A stretch of DNA of 64,000 nucleotides, taken from positions 62,001-126,000 of the forward strand of contig NZ_LR732707.1 of NCBI RefSeq assembly GCF_902506555.1. The letters are read 5' to 3'. Below the pieces are notes generated by a model. That model was not told the DNA's origin and did not search any database. It saw nothing but the letters and a program-made list of their open reading frames with translations. The translations under genes and the position numbers were made by a program. This stretch comes from Sphingorhabdus sp. 109. Lineage in GTDB: Bacteria > Pseudomonadota > Alphaproteobacteria > Sphingomonadales > Sphingomonadaceae. Below, one piece after another: positions 16,701 through 25,262 of this stretch (positions are counted from its first letter, which is position 1; the number at the start of each line of letters is the position of its first letter).

Positions 16701-18404
16701 TCAGATTTCCTTTTCGGGAGCCGAAGCCCTGTAGCCCCACGCCCGCAATCGTCGGGCACGCATGGGTGACTTGCCCGCGATCCGCGTCAGAGCCTCCTGG
16801 AGCGATGATTTCATGGACGGGTCTTCGTGCTCGTGGCGTGCGGCGATCTGTAGCGCCGTTTGGACGACCAGACGCAAATCCTTGCCCTCCGTTTCCTCAA
16901 TCATGGCCTCGAAGGCGTCGATGGTAACATTCGCCAGAAGCCTGACGTCCTCATCCCGCCAAGGCTCGCCTCGGCCAATGGCCAGCAGCACCCCCTTGGG
17001 ATCGCGCTCATCCTTGAAGCTCGACTGCCGTGCCTCAAACGCGGCTTTCAATGTCGGATCGACAGGCGCGTCCGTTGAAAAATGGTGATAGCTCAAATCG
17101 AAGAAGCGGGGATCGTCAGGCTGTGCCGCAGTGTAAGCACGAGCAAGCTCATCAGCCTCATCGTTGCGGCCGAACTCGCGCAAGAACAATATGGTGCCAT
17201 TGATGTTAAGAGAGTCGATCGTGGCTAGGTTTTCCATTGCGCTCTGGTAAAGCGTATCGAGCACCACTTCGTCGTCGTCCGTCAATGACTCGTGATAGCG
17301 GTCCCAAGCTCGGGCGAAACTGTTGTCGCGGCTGTTGCGGTTCAGCGCTTCCTCTAGGATCTTCGCCTCTTTCAGCAAGCGAGCTTCGTCAAAATAGCCG
17401 GCCGAAACGCCCTCGAAGATCGTTCGGTCGAAATCGTCCGGGTGCGAGAATGGCAGCGCGGAGAGCTGATCGCGCCATCGCACTATCTCATCTGTGGGGT
17501 CGTTGTCGCGATCTTGCATGGCTGCGATGAGCGCATTGTAACTCTGGATAAACTCCATCGGCGGCGCGTGATCGCGCTCAAACACTGCCCAGCCGGACAG
17601 CAGGCAAGCTGTGACAGCCTGTGTCAGAACTTCCGGGCGATAGGGTTGCAGATAGCCGGCGAGCCGATGTGCGAGCCGTTCGATCTTCTTGATGACGCGG
17701 ATATTGGTGATGCCGAGCGCGACAACGCCGCCCCGTAGCAGGGCACTCACGGGCTCATCATCGACGATGGCGATCCTGGCCGCTTCCTCAGCGGTCGGGG
17801 CGAACACGATGGATGTGTCGATCGCTTTTTCCAGCAGGCGTTCGAAATCCTTCCGCTTCTCCTGTTCCATCGCTTCATCGTTGAGCAGCAGCACGACACG
17901 GCAGTTGCGCTGCTCCTTCAGAAAGGAAACGAGCCCCAATACATCACGCGGCGTCAGATCCACGCCCGCACGTTCGAGATCATCGAGGCAAACGAGCCGG
18001 TCGCGCACCAGCAGGAAGGCGGATCGCGCCAGGGCGTTTCCAATCTCGCCAAATCCCACGGCACTGAGAGCCGGGCCGATCCAGCCCCGCGCCTGCCGCC
18101 CGACGGATTTTCCTTTCTTGATCAGCGCCCCGAATGTTTCGGCATCGGGGCCGGTAAGCGCCTGTGCGGGTGAAACCGTGCTCTCGAAGATCGCATAGCG
18201 CAAGTCGTCGAGTGAATTGAGGCCGAACAGGGAAACGTAGGCATAGTCCTGTTGGTAGAGATCGCCGCTTTCCTGGGCCTTTTCGAGATAATGGCGCCAA
18301 GCGTAAGTCTTGCCAACACCCCAGCGCCCCTTGATGCACAGAACCTCAGCATCCTTGCTGGCGAGGAATCGCTGAATCTCTTTGATGACCAATTCTGCGG
18401 ACAT
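16701..18404 (-). CDS. KAP-family-like P-loop NTPase
   Basis: A 567-residue ATPase-like protein. Walker A is GRWGVGKT at residues 26-33, and Walker B is LVCLDDLER with D141-D142. The spacing and the sequence LCIKGRWGVGKTYAWRHYL in part resemble KAP P-loop NTPases, often found in phage-defence and membrane-linked systems, though the usual inserted membrane helices are not evident. The long C-terminal region is acidic and helical with no known domain. ATG 18404 is the start; the open frame extends far upstream, opposite parB, but that part is antisense. It faces the HNH pair convergently. Confidence 0.75.
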   Translation of the reverse strand: MSAELVIKEIQRFLASKDAEVLCIKGRWGVGKTYAWRHYLEKAQESGDLYQQDYAYVSLFGLNSLDDLRYAIFESTVSPAQALTGPDAETFGALIKKGKSVGRQARGWIGPALSAVGFGEIGNALARSAFLLVRDRLVCLDDLERAGVDLTPRDVLGLVSFLKEQRNCRVVLLLNDEAMEQEKRKDFERLLEKAIDTSIVFAPTAEEAARIAIVDDEPVSALLRGGVVALGITNIRVIKKIERLAHRLAGYLQPYRPEVLTQAVTACLLSGWAVFERDHAPPMEFIQSYNALIAAMQDRDNDPTDEIVRWRDQLSALPFSHPDDFDRTIFEGVSAGYFDEARLLKEAKILEEALNRNSRDNSFARAWDRYHESLTDDDEVVLDTLYQSAMENLATIDSLNINGTILFLREFGRNDEADELARAYTAAQPDDPRFFDLSYHHFSTDAPVDPTLKAAFEARQSSFKDERDPKGVLLAIGRGEPWRDEDVRLLANVTIDAFEAMIEETEGKDLRLVVQTALQIAARHEHEDPSMKSSLQEALTRIAGKSPMRARRLRAWGYRASAPEKEI

Positions 18405-18872
18405 GCCTGCTTCTATCCGGCTCGGGTCGCTGACGGTAGGCCCAAACCGGCAACGGCGGTTCGCGTCCGATTGAAAACACGATGGGCGTGAGGGGAAAGC
18501 GTTCCCCTGATCGGGAGCCCGATGGTCTCCCGCTACCCCTTCGAGCGGGGACACCCCGCAACGCCCCGTTCGGCGCCTCCGCGCCGATCCGTAAATCCGT
18601 TTGGGCGGATTTGCGTCTTTCCTGAATCTTCGGAGATCGGGCCAGGGCGTTCGCCGGCCCGATCGCGTTTGTTTGTGACTCTCCCCGTCGGTGGGGTGGG
18701 CGGGCGCGTCCTTTAGGCCCGCCGCGCCGGGGCGCAACGCGCGGCAAGCCGCGCTTACCTCCTCTGCGTTCCAGCCCTTCGGGTGCGCCCCGGCTCCGCC
18801 GGCGGGCCTGCCGGTCGCTCTTTCGCCGCCCACCCCATTCCGGGGTGAGTGCGGTTTGAAGGAGTAAGGAAG
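18405..18872. other. GC-rich divergent leader between KAP NTPase and ParB-like genes
   Basis: About 470 noncoding bases. It must hold the promoters for the leftward NTPase gene and the rightward ParB-like gene. A hairpin AAATCCG-TTTGGG-CGGATTT lies at 18593-18612, and GGCGC-CTCC-GCGCC lies just before it. Several other GC-rich inverted segments are present; no gene is supported. Confidence 0.6.
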
Positions 18873-20993
18873 ATGAACGCTGTTACCCCAACGACCGCTG
18901 TTGAGCCTGTGTCGGGCATCGAGATTTTCGTGCCGCTGAACAAGCTCAAGAAGTCCCCCAAGAACGCCCGCAAGGTGCCGCATGGCGAGGCCGCCATCGA
19001 GGCGCTGGCCGCTTCCATCGAGCATAAGGGCTTGATCCAGAACCTTGTGATCGAACCGGAAATGAAGAGCGAGAAGCCGACCGGCGCCTATTTCGTCACT
19101 GCTGGCGAAGGCCGCAGGCTGGCCTATCTGTTGCGCGCCAAGCGCAAGCAGATCAGGAAGAACCACCCGGTTCGCTGCCGCCTCGACACCGAGAACGACC
19201 CGTCCGAGATCAGTCTGGACGAGAACGTGACCCGGACCCCGATGCACCCCGCCGATCAGTTCGAGCGGTTCCGCGAGCTTTCCGAAGACAAGGGATGGGG
19301 CGCGGAGGAAATCGGCGCGCGGTTCGGCGTGTCGGGCGGTGTGGTGAAGCAGCGGCTTCGCCTTGGCGCTGTCAGTCCGAAGCTGTTGCAGGTCTATCGC
19401 GAGGACGGGCTGACCTTGGATCAGCTTATGGCCTTCGCCATCACCGAGGACCACGCCCGGCAGGAGCAGGTGTTCGAGAACCTGCACCACAACCGGGAGC
19501 CGTGGATCATTCGGCGCGACATGACCGCCAACAACGTGCCCGCCGATGATCGCCGTGCGGTGTTCGTCGGGGCCGACGCCTATATCGAGGCGGGCGGCAA
19601 CATCATCCGCGACCTGTTCAGCGAGGATCGAGGCGGTTTCTTCGAGGATGCGGGCTTGCTCGACATGCTTGCCGTCGAGAAGCTGCGCGAGGTCGCGGAC
19701 GGAGTGCAGGCCGAGGGGTGGAAATGGGTTGAGGCCCATATCGACTATCCCCACGCCCACGGTATGCGGCGCTTCTATCCGCAGGCCGTGGACCTGTCCG
19801 ACGAGGACGAGGCCCGGCTTGAGGCCCTGTCCACCGAGCATGACGAGCTTGCCGAAGGCTATTCGTCCTATGACGAAATGCCCGAGGACGTGGCGGCGAA
19901 GCTGGAAGCAGTGTCCGATGAGATCGACGCCATTTCGGCCAAGCGTTACGCCTACGATGCCAACGTGATCGCACATGGCGGGGCGTTCGTGGTGCTTCAC
20001 CATGACGGCACGGTCAGGATCGAGCGGGGTTTCGTGCGTCCCGAGGATGAGGCGCTTGCCGATCCGCAGCCCGAGGACGAGGTGGAAGCCATCGACCCGG
20101 AGGCCGTGGAGGATGAGCAGGCCGAGGACGGCGACGAGGACGTTCAGGATTTCGAGGATGAGGACGAGGAACCGGGCAAGCCCATTTCCGACAGCCTCAT
20201 TCGCGACCTGTCCGCCCACCGGACGCTGGCCCTTCGCGTGGCGCTTGGCGAGCAGCCCGGCATTGCGTTGATCGCCCTGACCCACACGCTCACGGCGCAA
20301 CTGTTCTACAGCTACGCCGAGGCCGGTTGCCTTGAAATCCGTCCGACCGTGACCCCGCTTGGTGGTCATGCGGCGGGGATCGAGGATACGCCGCTGGCGG
20401 CGCGGGCGAGCGAGGCGCATGACGCATGGGCCGAGCGCATGCCGCGTGACGTGGCCGACCTGTGGGGCTTCATCGTCGCACTGGACGATGAGCAGCGGCT
20501 GGCGTTGCTGGCGCATTGCGCGTCCCGCACCGTCAACGCCCTGCGCCTGCCGTGGGATCGCAAGCCCCGGACGCTGCAAACGGCGGACAGGCTGGCGAGC
20601 GCGCTGGCGCTGGACATGGCGAAGGACTGGACGCCGACCGTGGGCAGCTACCTTGGCCGTGTCACCAAGGCGCATATCCTTGAGGCCGTGGCCGAAGGGG
20701 TGTCGGAGGATGCGGCCCGCCGTATCGCGGACAAGAAGAAGCCGGACATGGCCGAAGCCGCCGAGCAGCGTCTTGCCGGGAAGGGCTGGCTTCCCGCTGT
20801 GTTGTGGACGCCGGAACCGGAGGCCGAACCCGTCGAGACGGAGGACGCCGAAGGGATCGCGCAGCCGTCCGAAGCGGAGGCCCGCGATACCGGAGCGCAG
20901 GACGGCGAGGCCGTGGAGGTCGAGGCGGTGGAGCTGCCGACCGAACCCGAAGCGGTGGACGAGGAAGCCGCCTACTCGGTTGCTGCTGAATAG
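18873..20993 (+). CDS. ParB/RepB-like DNA-binding protein of ICE backbone
   Basis: A 706-residue protein. An N-terminal ParB domain (about residues 14-110) includes KSPKNARKVPHGEAAIEALAASI in part, TAGEGRRLAYLL and DENVTR; an HTH region follows (about 135-165: EEIGARFGVSGGVVKQRLRLG). The C-terminal half is long, with an acidic stretch and a PERMUTED Glu/Ala-rich tail. This large ParB-like type is common in ICEs and plasmids of alphaproteobacteria. ATG 18873 has AAGGAGTAAGGAAG directly upstream. No parA is adjacent, so a classical partition role is doubtful; stabilisation or regulation is as likely. Confidence 0.88.
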   Translation: MNAVTPTTAVEPVSGIEIFVPLNKLKKSPKNARKVPHGEAAIEALAASIEHKGLIQNLVIEPEMKSEKPTGAYFVTAGEGRRLAYLLRAKRKQIRKNHPVRCRLDTENDPSEISLDENVTRTPMHPADQFERFRELSEDKGWGAEEIGARFGVSGGVVKQRLRLGAVSPKLLQVYREDGLTLDQLMAFAITEDHARQEQVFENLHHNREPWIIRRDMTANNVPADDRRAVFVGADAYIEAGGNIIRDLFSEDRGGFFEDAGLLDMLAVEKLREVADGVQAEGWKWVEAHIDYPHAHGMRRFYPQAVDLSDEDEARLEALSTEHDELAEGYSSYDEMPEDVAAKLEAVSDEIDAISAKRYAYDANVIAHGGAFVVLHHDGTVRIERGFVRPEDEALADPQPEDEVEAIDPEAVEDEQAEDGDEDVQDFEDEDEEPGKPISDSLIRDLSAHRTLALRVALGEQPGIALIALTHTLTAQLFYSYAEAGCLEIRPTVTPLGGHAAGIEDTPLAARASEAHDAWAERMPRDVADLWGFIVALDDEQRLALLAHCASRTVNALRLPWDRKPRTLQTADRLASALALDMAKDWTPTVGSYLGRVTKAHILEAVAEGVSEDAARRIADKKKPDMAEAAEQRLAGKGWLPAVLWTPEPEAEPVETEDAEGIAQPSEAEARDTGAQDGEAVEVEAVELPTEPEAVDEEAAYSVAAE

Positions 20994-21055
20994 GTGATGG
21001 AGCCGGGGCCGCTCTGGCGGTTCCGGCTTCCCTTTTCCCCACGGCCAGACAATTC

Positions 21056-21085
21056 GCGGCCGCGCCCCTTACCGGGCGCGGCCGC
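21056..21085 (+). terminator. 12-bp perfect hairpin downstream of ParB-like gene
   Basis: GCGGCCGCGCCC (21056-21067), a 6-base loop, then GGGCGCGGCCGC (21074-21085). It lies 60 bases after the stop and is very stable but has no T-run, so it is a candidate transcription end or mRNA-protecting stem. Confidence 0.55.
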
Positions 21086-21132
21086 TCTGTCATGGGATGA
21101 TCGTCGCTCGCCGGGCATGGCCCGGCTCGCGT

Positions 21133-21441
21133 CTATGAATCCTCACTCAGCAGGCTCTCGAAGTCCCGACCGCCGTAGAAGATCCCGACAATGACGACCG
21201 CCGTGTCTTCCACCGCAAAGGCGATGGTGACACGACGCCGCCAGGCCGTCGTTCGCAAGCCGGGCCGCAGATCGTCGCGCATCGTGCCGCGCCGGGGAAA
21301 GCTGGTCAGCTTGCCGATATGATCGAGGATGCCATCGGTGAAGCGTTGCGCGATGTCCGGGGACGCGGCGGCAGCGATATAATCGTAGATGGCATCGAGA
21401 TGGTCACGCGCTTCCGGCGTGAGGATAATGGAATGTCCCAC
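21133..21441 (-). CDS. parE: ParE/RelE-family toxin
   Basis: A 102-residue type II toxin of the ParE/RelE fold: LTPEARDHLDAIYDYIAA at the N-terminus, SFPRRGTMRDDLRPGLRT in the middle, and VIVGIFYGGRDFESLL at the end. ParE proteins poison DNA gyrase; family assignment is by motif. The start is two bases after the stop of the antitoxin gene, so the pair is one operon. In an ICE such pairs favour retention of the element. Confidence 0.9.
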   Translation of the reverse strand: MGHSIILTPEARDHLDAIYDYIAAAASPDIAQRFTDGILDHIGKLTSFPRRGTMRDDLRPGLRTTAWRRRVTIAFAVEDTAVVIVGIFYGGRDFESLLSEDS

Positions 21442-21443
21442 GT

Positions 21444-21722
21444 TCAGCCGCGCTTGACGGCTCGCTTGTGTCGCTCGGCCAGACCGGCCCGCACGTCGTC
21501 GAGCGGAATGCCGCGCGAGGGATCGGCCTTGTAGGCGTCATAAGCGGGGACGACCTCATTGCGCAGCCATTGCTCGACGGCCCGGTCGCGCGCCTGGAGC
21601 GCGCGCAGCCCGTCGCGGATCACTTCGCTTTCGCTGGCATACTCGCCCGACGCCACCTTGGCACGGACCTGCGCCGCCATGTCGTTCGGCAGCGTTACGC
21701 TGAACTGTTGAGTCGTCCGCAT
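21444..21722 (-). CDS. parD: ParD-like antitoxin
   Basis: A 92-residue ribbon-helix-helix antitoxin. The N-terminal RHH segment is QQFSVTLPNDMAAQVRAKV with the family-typical SGEYASESEVIRDGLRAL, and a C-terminal part that would bind the toxin. ATG 21722 is preferred over GTG 21731, because AGGAG lies about 8 bases before the ATG. It precedes the toxin gene. Two palindromes just upstream are candidate operators. Confidence 0.9.
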   Translation of the reverse strand: MRTTQQFSVTLPNDMAAQVRAKVASGEYASESEVIRDGLRALQARDRAVEQWLRNEVVPAYDAYKADPSRGIPLDDVRAGLAERHKRAVKRG

Positions 21723-21741
21723 GGATAGCACTCCTTACGGG

Positions 21742-21767
21742 TAGGATTTAATCCTATTCGTCCGAAT
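21742..21767 (-). promoter_or_regulatory. Candidate ParD operator: two adjacent palindromes
   Basis: TAGGAT-TTA-ATCCTA (21742-21756) runs into ATTCG-TC-CGAAT (21756-21767), 20 bases upstream of the parD start. ParD antitoxins repress their own operon through palindromes in this position. Confidence 0.6.
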
Positions 21768-21790
21768 CTTCAAGGTTGCTCGCCGCAGCC

Positions 21791-22126
21791 TTACGCGAAC
21801 AGGCCGGGCAACTCCGGCATGGGCTCGCCGTGCGCCATCGCACGCGCCGCATTGCCGGGCGCGGCCACCGTCACCCATTCCACGCTCCAGTCGAGCCGCA
21901 GCACATCGCTGTCGCCGTCGCGCTGAATCCGCACGATCCCGGCGCCTTCCTCGCTGACAGCGAACCGGCAATCATCATCCTCGCCATAGGCCGCTTCGAT
22001 CAGTGTCCCGTCCGAGAAGCTAAGCCAGCAGCGCCCGGCGCTGTCGGCCGGAACCGCCAGATCGGCTTCCACATCGCCCATGACCTTCAATCTCGTGCGG
22101 CCCTGGCCGCGGATCATCACGCTCAT
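21791..22126 (-). CDS. Hypothetical protein, unknown function
   Basis: A 111-residue, probably beta-rich, acidic soluble protein (MIRGQGRTRLKVMGDVEADL, FSDGTLIEAAYGEDDDCRF and LRLDWSVEWVTVAAPGN are typical stretches). I do not recognise a family. ATG 22126 is preferred over the longer frame, because AGGAA lies 8 bases upstream. It lies upstream of parDE on the same strand, but two operators separate them, so separate control is likely. Confidence 0.55.
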   Translation of the reverse strand: MSVMIRGQGRTRLKVMGDVEADLAVPADSAGRCWLSFSDGTLIEAAYGEDDDCRFAVSEEGAGIVRIQRDGDSDVLRLDWSVEWVTVAAPGNAARAMAHGEPMPELPGLFA

Positions 22127-22820
22127 ACGCCGTTCCTCGATCTCGATTCGGAAAGGTGCAGTATGGAACAAAGGACGAACATCATGCAATGTGAAGTGTC
22201 GCCATAGTCGGATGGCGGGGAAGGGAGCGCCCCGCCCATTCCGGGCGAGACGCTGCGCCGACCAGCGCGGTCAACCCATATTCGCCAGCAGTCCCGGCCC
22301 CGAATCCGGCGCCAGGCCGGCATCGCATCGACCGGGCCTGAGCCTGTCTGAAACGTAGGCCGCGCCCCTCCCGCTGGTTTTCCGCCAGACGCCGCCGCGC
22401 TCCGCTGCATCGACCGCAACAACGCGAAAGCCGGCGCCACGTCGCCCTGCACCTCGCCCGCGCGAAACCCGCCCATCACGCCTGCCTCGGGCACCAGACC
22501 ATCGCCGGCGCCGCCACGGCCGGCGGCGGCAAAGCTGCCGCAGAACATCCCGTCAGCGCCATGATCTTGCACGTCGCCGCCGCCACGCGGCCTCTCGAAA
22601 GGCTTGTCTGGCCGAAGCCCGCCCGTCTTCCCGCAACGGCGCCGGGCGATTTTTTTCCGCCGCCGGCCATGCCGGCTTTGCATCGCGAAAGCAAAAAAAC
22701 CGCCCGCCGCCGCCAGCCACTCCGTTCCGCCCTGCGGGTGCGGGCCGGTCGTCCCCCGTCCGATCGACAGCCATCGAGGCCGCGACAGGCGCGGTTCCGA
22801 GGCAAGAAAGGACTGACGTT
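22127..22820. other. GC-rich region without a supported gene
   Basis: About 690 bases. A 186-codon minus-strand frame (22123-22683) is low-complexity Gly/Arg-rich and lacks domains, so I do not call it. A hairpin GCCGGC-CAT-GCCGGC lies at 22662-22676, and a run of seven T at 22650-22656 follows GC-rich inverted sequence, a possible rightward terminator. The end holds the leader of the DUF736 gene. Confidence 0.5.
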
Positions 22821-23123
22821 ATGATCTGCGGAAACTTCACTACCACCGACCACGGCTTCTCCGGCGAAATCCGGTTCTTCGGCAAGCGCGAACAGGTCGT
22901 GCTCCTCCCGATCGAGGGCCAGGACAACGAGAAGGCCCCACACTTCCGCATCGTCGCAGCCGACGACGAGCGGATCGAGTTCGGCGCCGCCTGGCGGAAA
23001 ACCAGCAAGGAGAAGCGCGACTACATCTCGTTCAAGCTCAATCCCGTCGTTGCTCAGCCGGTCTATCTCCGGCTTTTCGAGTCCGAGACGGTGGCCGGCG
23101 AATACGAGCTGCTCGCAAGCTGA
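22821..23123 (+). CDS. DUF736 family protein (first copy)
   Basis: A 100-residue protein of the DUF736 family, a marker of Tn4371-like ICEs and alphaproteobacterial plasmids: FSGEIRFFGKREQVVLLPI, APHFRIVAADDERIEFGAAW and VYLRLFESETVAGEYEL. The molecular role is unknown. A second, divergent DUF736 gene lies near the transfer genes (29549-29881). It has a long GC-rich leader and is followed by a leftward orphan gene. Confidence 0.9.
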   Translation: MICGNFTTTDHGFSGEIRFFGKREQVVLLPIEGQDNEKAPHFRIVAADDERIEFGAAWRKTSKEKRDYISFKLNPVVAQPVYLRLFESETVAGEYELLAS

Positions 23124-23177
23124 CCGGCTCCGCGCCCCGCCCGAAATGGGCGGGGCGCTCTCTTTCCTTCCAGCTTC

Positions 23178-23930
23178 TTAGGAAAGGGCCGCCAGATGCT
23201 CTCGACTTGCAGCGATCACGCCGGCCACGAAGGTGAAGCTGGTCGCCAATACCGACTCCAGCGATACTTCCTCAATGTCCTCGCCAGCTACGCGGTAGTT
23301 CGTGAGGATTTGGACTCCGACGTTTGGAAAGGGCTCGGGGGCCTCCCAGATCGTGTAGCTGTCGTTCGCGGAAAAATGATCTGCTGGCATCTCTACGATC
23401 CGGTGCTGTTGCGATCCAGGCGGGAACCATTGAACGGCGAGCGCTCCGGCGGTCCCGGCGATCAGTTCCCAATGCTTCGACTCGCGCGAAAGAATCCGAA
23501 CCAATTGGAGATAATGGAGATAGGGGCGGTGCGCCTCGCGTGCGGCAGCGAAGATGTCGATCCAAGGCTGGTCGATGTGAATTGCGACCTTCTTTTCGAT
23601 GGCCTTGGCATAATCGTCGTCGTCGCGCTCGATCGGGAAATAAAGGTTCCTCGGGTTGGGGAGACCAGCAGATTTACGCGCCGCAGCCGTAACATGGTCG
23701 AGCGCGTGAACGAGATTGTTGGCAACATCAGCCAGGATCGGCTTGGCCCGGCGCTGTGCGCCCCGGTCGATCCTCAGCTCGGCGCGATGTTGGCCATCGG
23801 CCGAGATTGAGCGTCCGATGTTCCACAGGAGGCCGGGACCGGCACCTAGGAGACCGCCAAGCTCTCGCTTGTGCGTCTGGGCACGCTCGAACAGCAATTG
23901 CGCATCGTCCAGAAGATCCGTTGCCACCAT
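23178..23930 (-). CDS. Orphan protein, unknown function
   Basis: A 250-residue soluble protein with an early helix (LLFERAQTHKRELGGLLG), a conserved-looking NNLVHALDHVTAAARKSAG motif and RNLYFPIERDDDDYAKAIEKK. I recall similar uncharacterised proteins in other bacteria, but no function. It is antisense to its backbone neighbours and sits between DUF736 and DUF932 genes, where backbone genes normally run rightward, so it looks like inserted cargo. Confidence 0.6.
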   Translation of the reverse strand: MVATDLLDDAQLLFERAQTHKRELGGLLGAGPGLLWNIGRSISADGQHRAELRIDRGAQRRAKPILADVANNLVHALDHVTAAARKSAGLPNPRNLYFPIERDDDDYAKAIEKKVAIHIDQPWIDIFAAAREAHRPYLHYLQLVRILSRESKHWELIAGTAGALAVQWFPPGSQQHRIVEMPADHFSANDSYTIWEAPEPFPNVGVQILTNYRVAGEDIEEVSLESVLATSFTFVAGVIAASREHLAALS

Positions 23931-24233
23931 AGGCTAGTCTTAGCTGGCGAGATGTCTCCACGCCATCACAACCCCGAGCGCAAGGAGCGAGAATCCTTGT
24001 GCGCCGCAGACGCGGCGCGGGGTTGCTAAGGGCGTTGCCCTCGCGCCGGGCAAGGTAAGTGGAACCGTCCGGGGCGGTATCCCCAGCCTTCCGCGCTTCG
24101 CTTGTGCAGGCCGGGTGATCCCCCTCCGCCCCGGCCGCCCTTGCCCTTTGCTACCCCTGGCTCGCCGCCGGGCAGGGTTTCAGCGCGGCGCTTCCCGCTG
24201 CGCGGAAACCCAGACCCAAGGAAGGAAAGACCT
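23931..24233. other. Leader upstream of DUF932 gene
   Basis: About 300 GC-rich noncoding bases between the divergent orphan gene and the DUF932 gene. They end in AAGGAAGGAAAG just before ATG 24234. No clear promoter or structure stands out to me apart from GC-rich inverted segments. Confidence 0.45.
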
Positions 24234-25079
24234 ATGAGCATCCATCACCTTGCTACCCGGTTCGGCCGCAACAGCCATCAGATCGGCGGCTATGAGGCGC
24301 TCGACAACGAGGCGCTGTATCGCCACGTCCCGTCCATCTTCGCCCGCGAGGCGCACGACAGCCGTTCCGAGCGGTATGTCTATGTCCCCACCATCGACAT
24401 AGTGGAGGGGTTGCGCCGAGAAGGATGGTTCCCGTTCTTCGCGGTGCAGTCTGTCCCCCGCGACGGCAGCCGCCACGGCCACGCCAAGCACATGCTGCGC
24501 CTGCGCCGGGATGACGGCATCGGCAAGCCGGAGGCCGCCGAGGTCATCATCGTCAACAGCCATGACGGGACCAGCGCCTATCAGATGTTCGCCGGGATGC
24601 TGCGTTTCGTCTGCACCAATTCCATGATCGCAGGCGAGCGGTTCGAGGAGGTCCGCGTGCCGCACAAGGGCAATATCCAGCATGACATCATCGAGGGCGT
24701 TTACACCGTGGCCGAAGACTTCCCCCGGCTGATCGACGCCAGCGAGACGATGAAGGAGGTTCGGCTTTCCGAGGATGAGCAGCGCTTGCTAGGCGAGGTC
24801 AGCCTTGTCGCCCGCTACGGCGACGACGAAAGCCCGCTCACCCCCGAGCAGATCATCGAGCCACGCCGCTACGAGGATCGGGGCGATAGCCTGTGGACCA
24901 CGTTCAACGTGATACAGGAGAACGTCATTCGGGGCGGATTGCATGGCCGCAAGCGCAACGCCGAGGGCCGTATCCGCCGCAGCCGTTCGCGTCCGATCAA
25001 CGGCATCGACCAGAACGTGACGCTCAATCGCGCGCTCTGGACGCTGGCCGAGGGGATGCAGCGCCTCAAGACGGGTTGA
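24234..25079 (+). CDS. DUF932 family protein
   Basis: A 281-residue protein of the DUF932 (phage/plasmid-like, TIGR03299-type) family: RYVYVPTIDIVEGLRREGWFPFFAVQS, the central EVIIVNSHDGTSAYQMFAGMLRFVCTNSMI and a basic C-terminus (GRKRNAEGRIRRSRSRPINGIDQN), quoted in part. It is a common backbone gene of this ICE family; the function is unknown, with roles in plasmid maintenance or anti-restriction proposed. ATG 24234 has a very strong ribosome site. The longer upstream frame is noncoding leader. Confidence 0.82.
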   Translation: MSIHHLATRFGRNSHQIGGYEALDNEALYRHVPSIFAREAHDSRSERYVYVPTIDIVEGLRREGWFPFFAVQSVPRDGSRHGHAKHMLRLRRDDGIGKPEAAEVIIVNSHDGTSAYQMFAGMLRFVCTNSMIAGERFEEVRVPHKGNIQHDIIEGVYTVAEDFPRLIDASETMKEVRLSEDEQRLLGEVSLVARYGDDESPLTPEQIIEPRRYEDRGDSLWTTFNVIQENVIRGGLHGRKRNAEGRIRRSRSRPINGIDQNVTLNRALWTLAEGMQRLKTG

Positions 25080-25142
25080 ACCCCATTGCCGCAGGGCTGG
25101 ACCGTCCGGCCCTGCGGTTTCCCTTCCCATCGCCCGCATGAC

Positions 25143-25232
25143 GCCGCCGATCCGTTCCCTCGGATCGGCGGCGGCCGCGCGTCCCGATGGTCCGCGCGGC
25201 CGCAGGGCGGGCTCGCCGGGCGAACGCCCGGC
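25143..25232 (+). terminator. Cluster of three GC-rich hairpins after DUF932 gene
   Basis: GCCGCCGATCCG with its complement (25143-25172, 6-base loop), GCGGCCGCGCG with its complement (25171-25203, 11-base loop) and GCCGGGCG-AA-CGCCCGGC (25215-25232). They follow the stop by about 60 bases and precede the next promoter, so they probably end or stabilise the transcript. Confidence 0.5.
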
Positions 25233-25262
25233 TCGCCGTTAGCCTATTCCCATTATACCAAG

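Noticed and set aside
18405-20675. Very long leftward open frame upstream of the KAP NTPase, opposite the ParB-like gene
   Set aside because: It is antisense to a clear ParB domain protein, lacks any domain, and the NTPase has a natural ATG at 18404. High G+C removes stop codons from the opposite strand.
22123-22683. 186-codon leftward frame
   Set aside because: Low-complexity Gly/Arg/Ala-rich, no domain or ribosome site, and its 3' part runs into the start of a better-supported gene.
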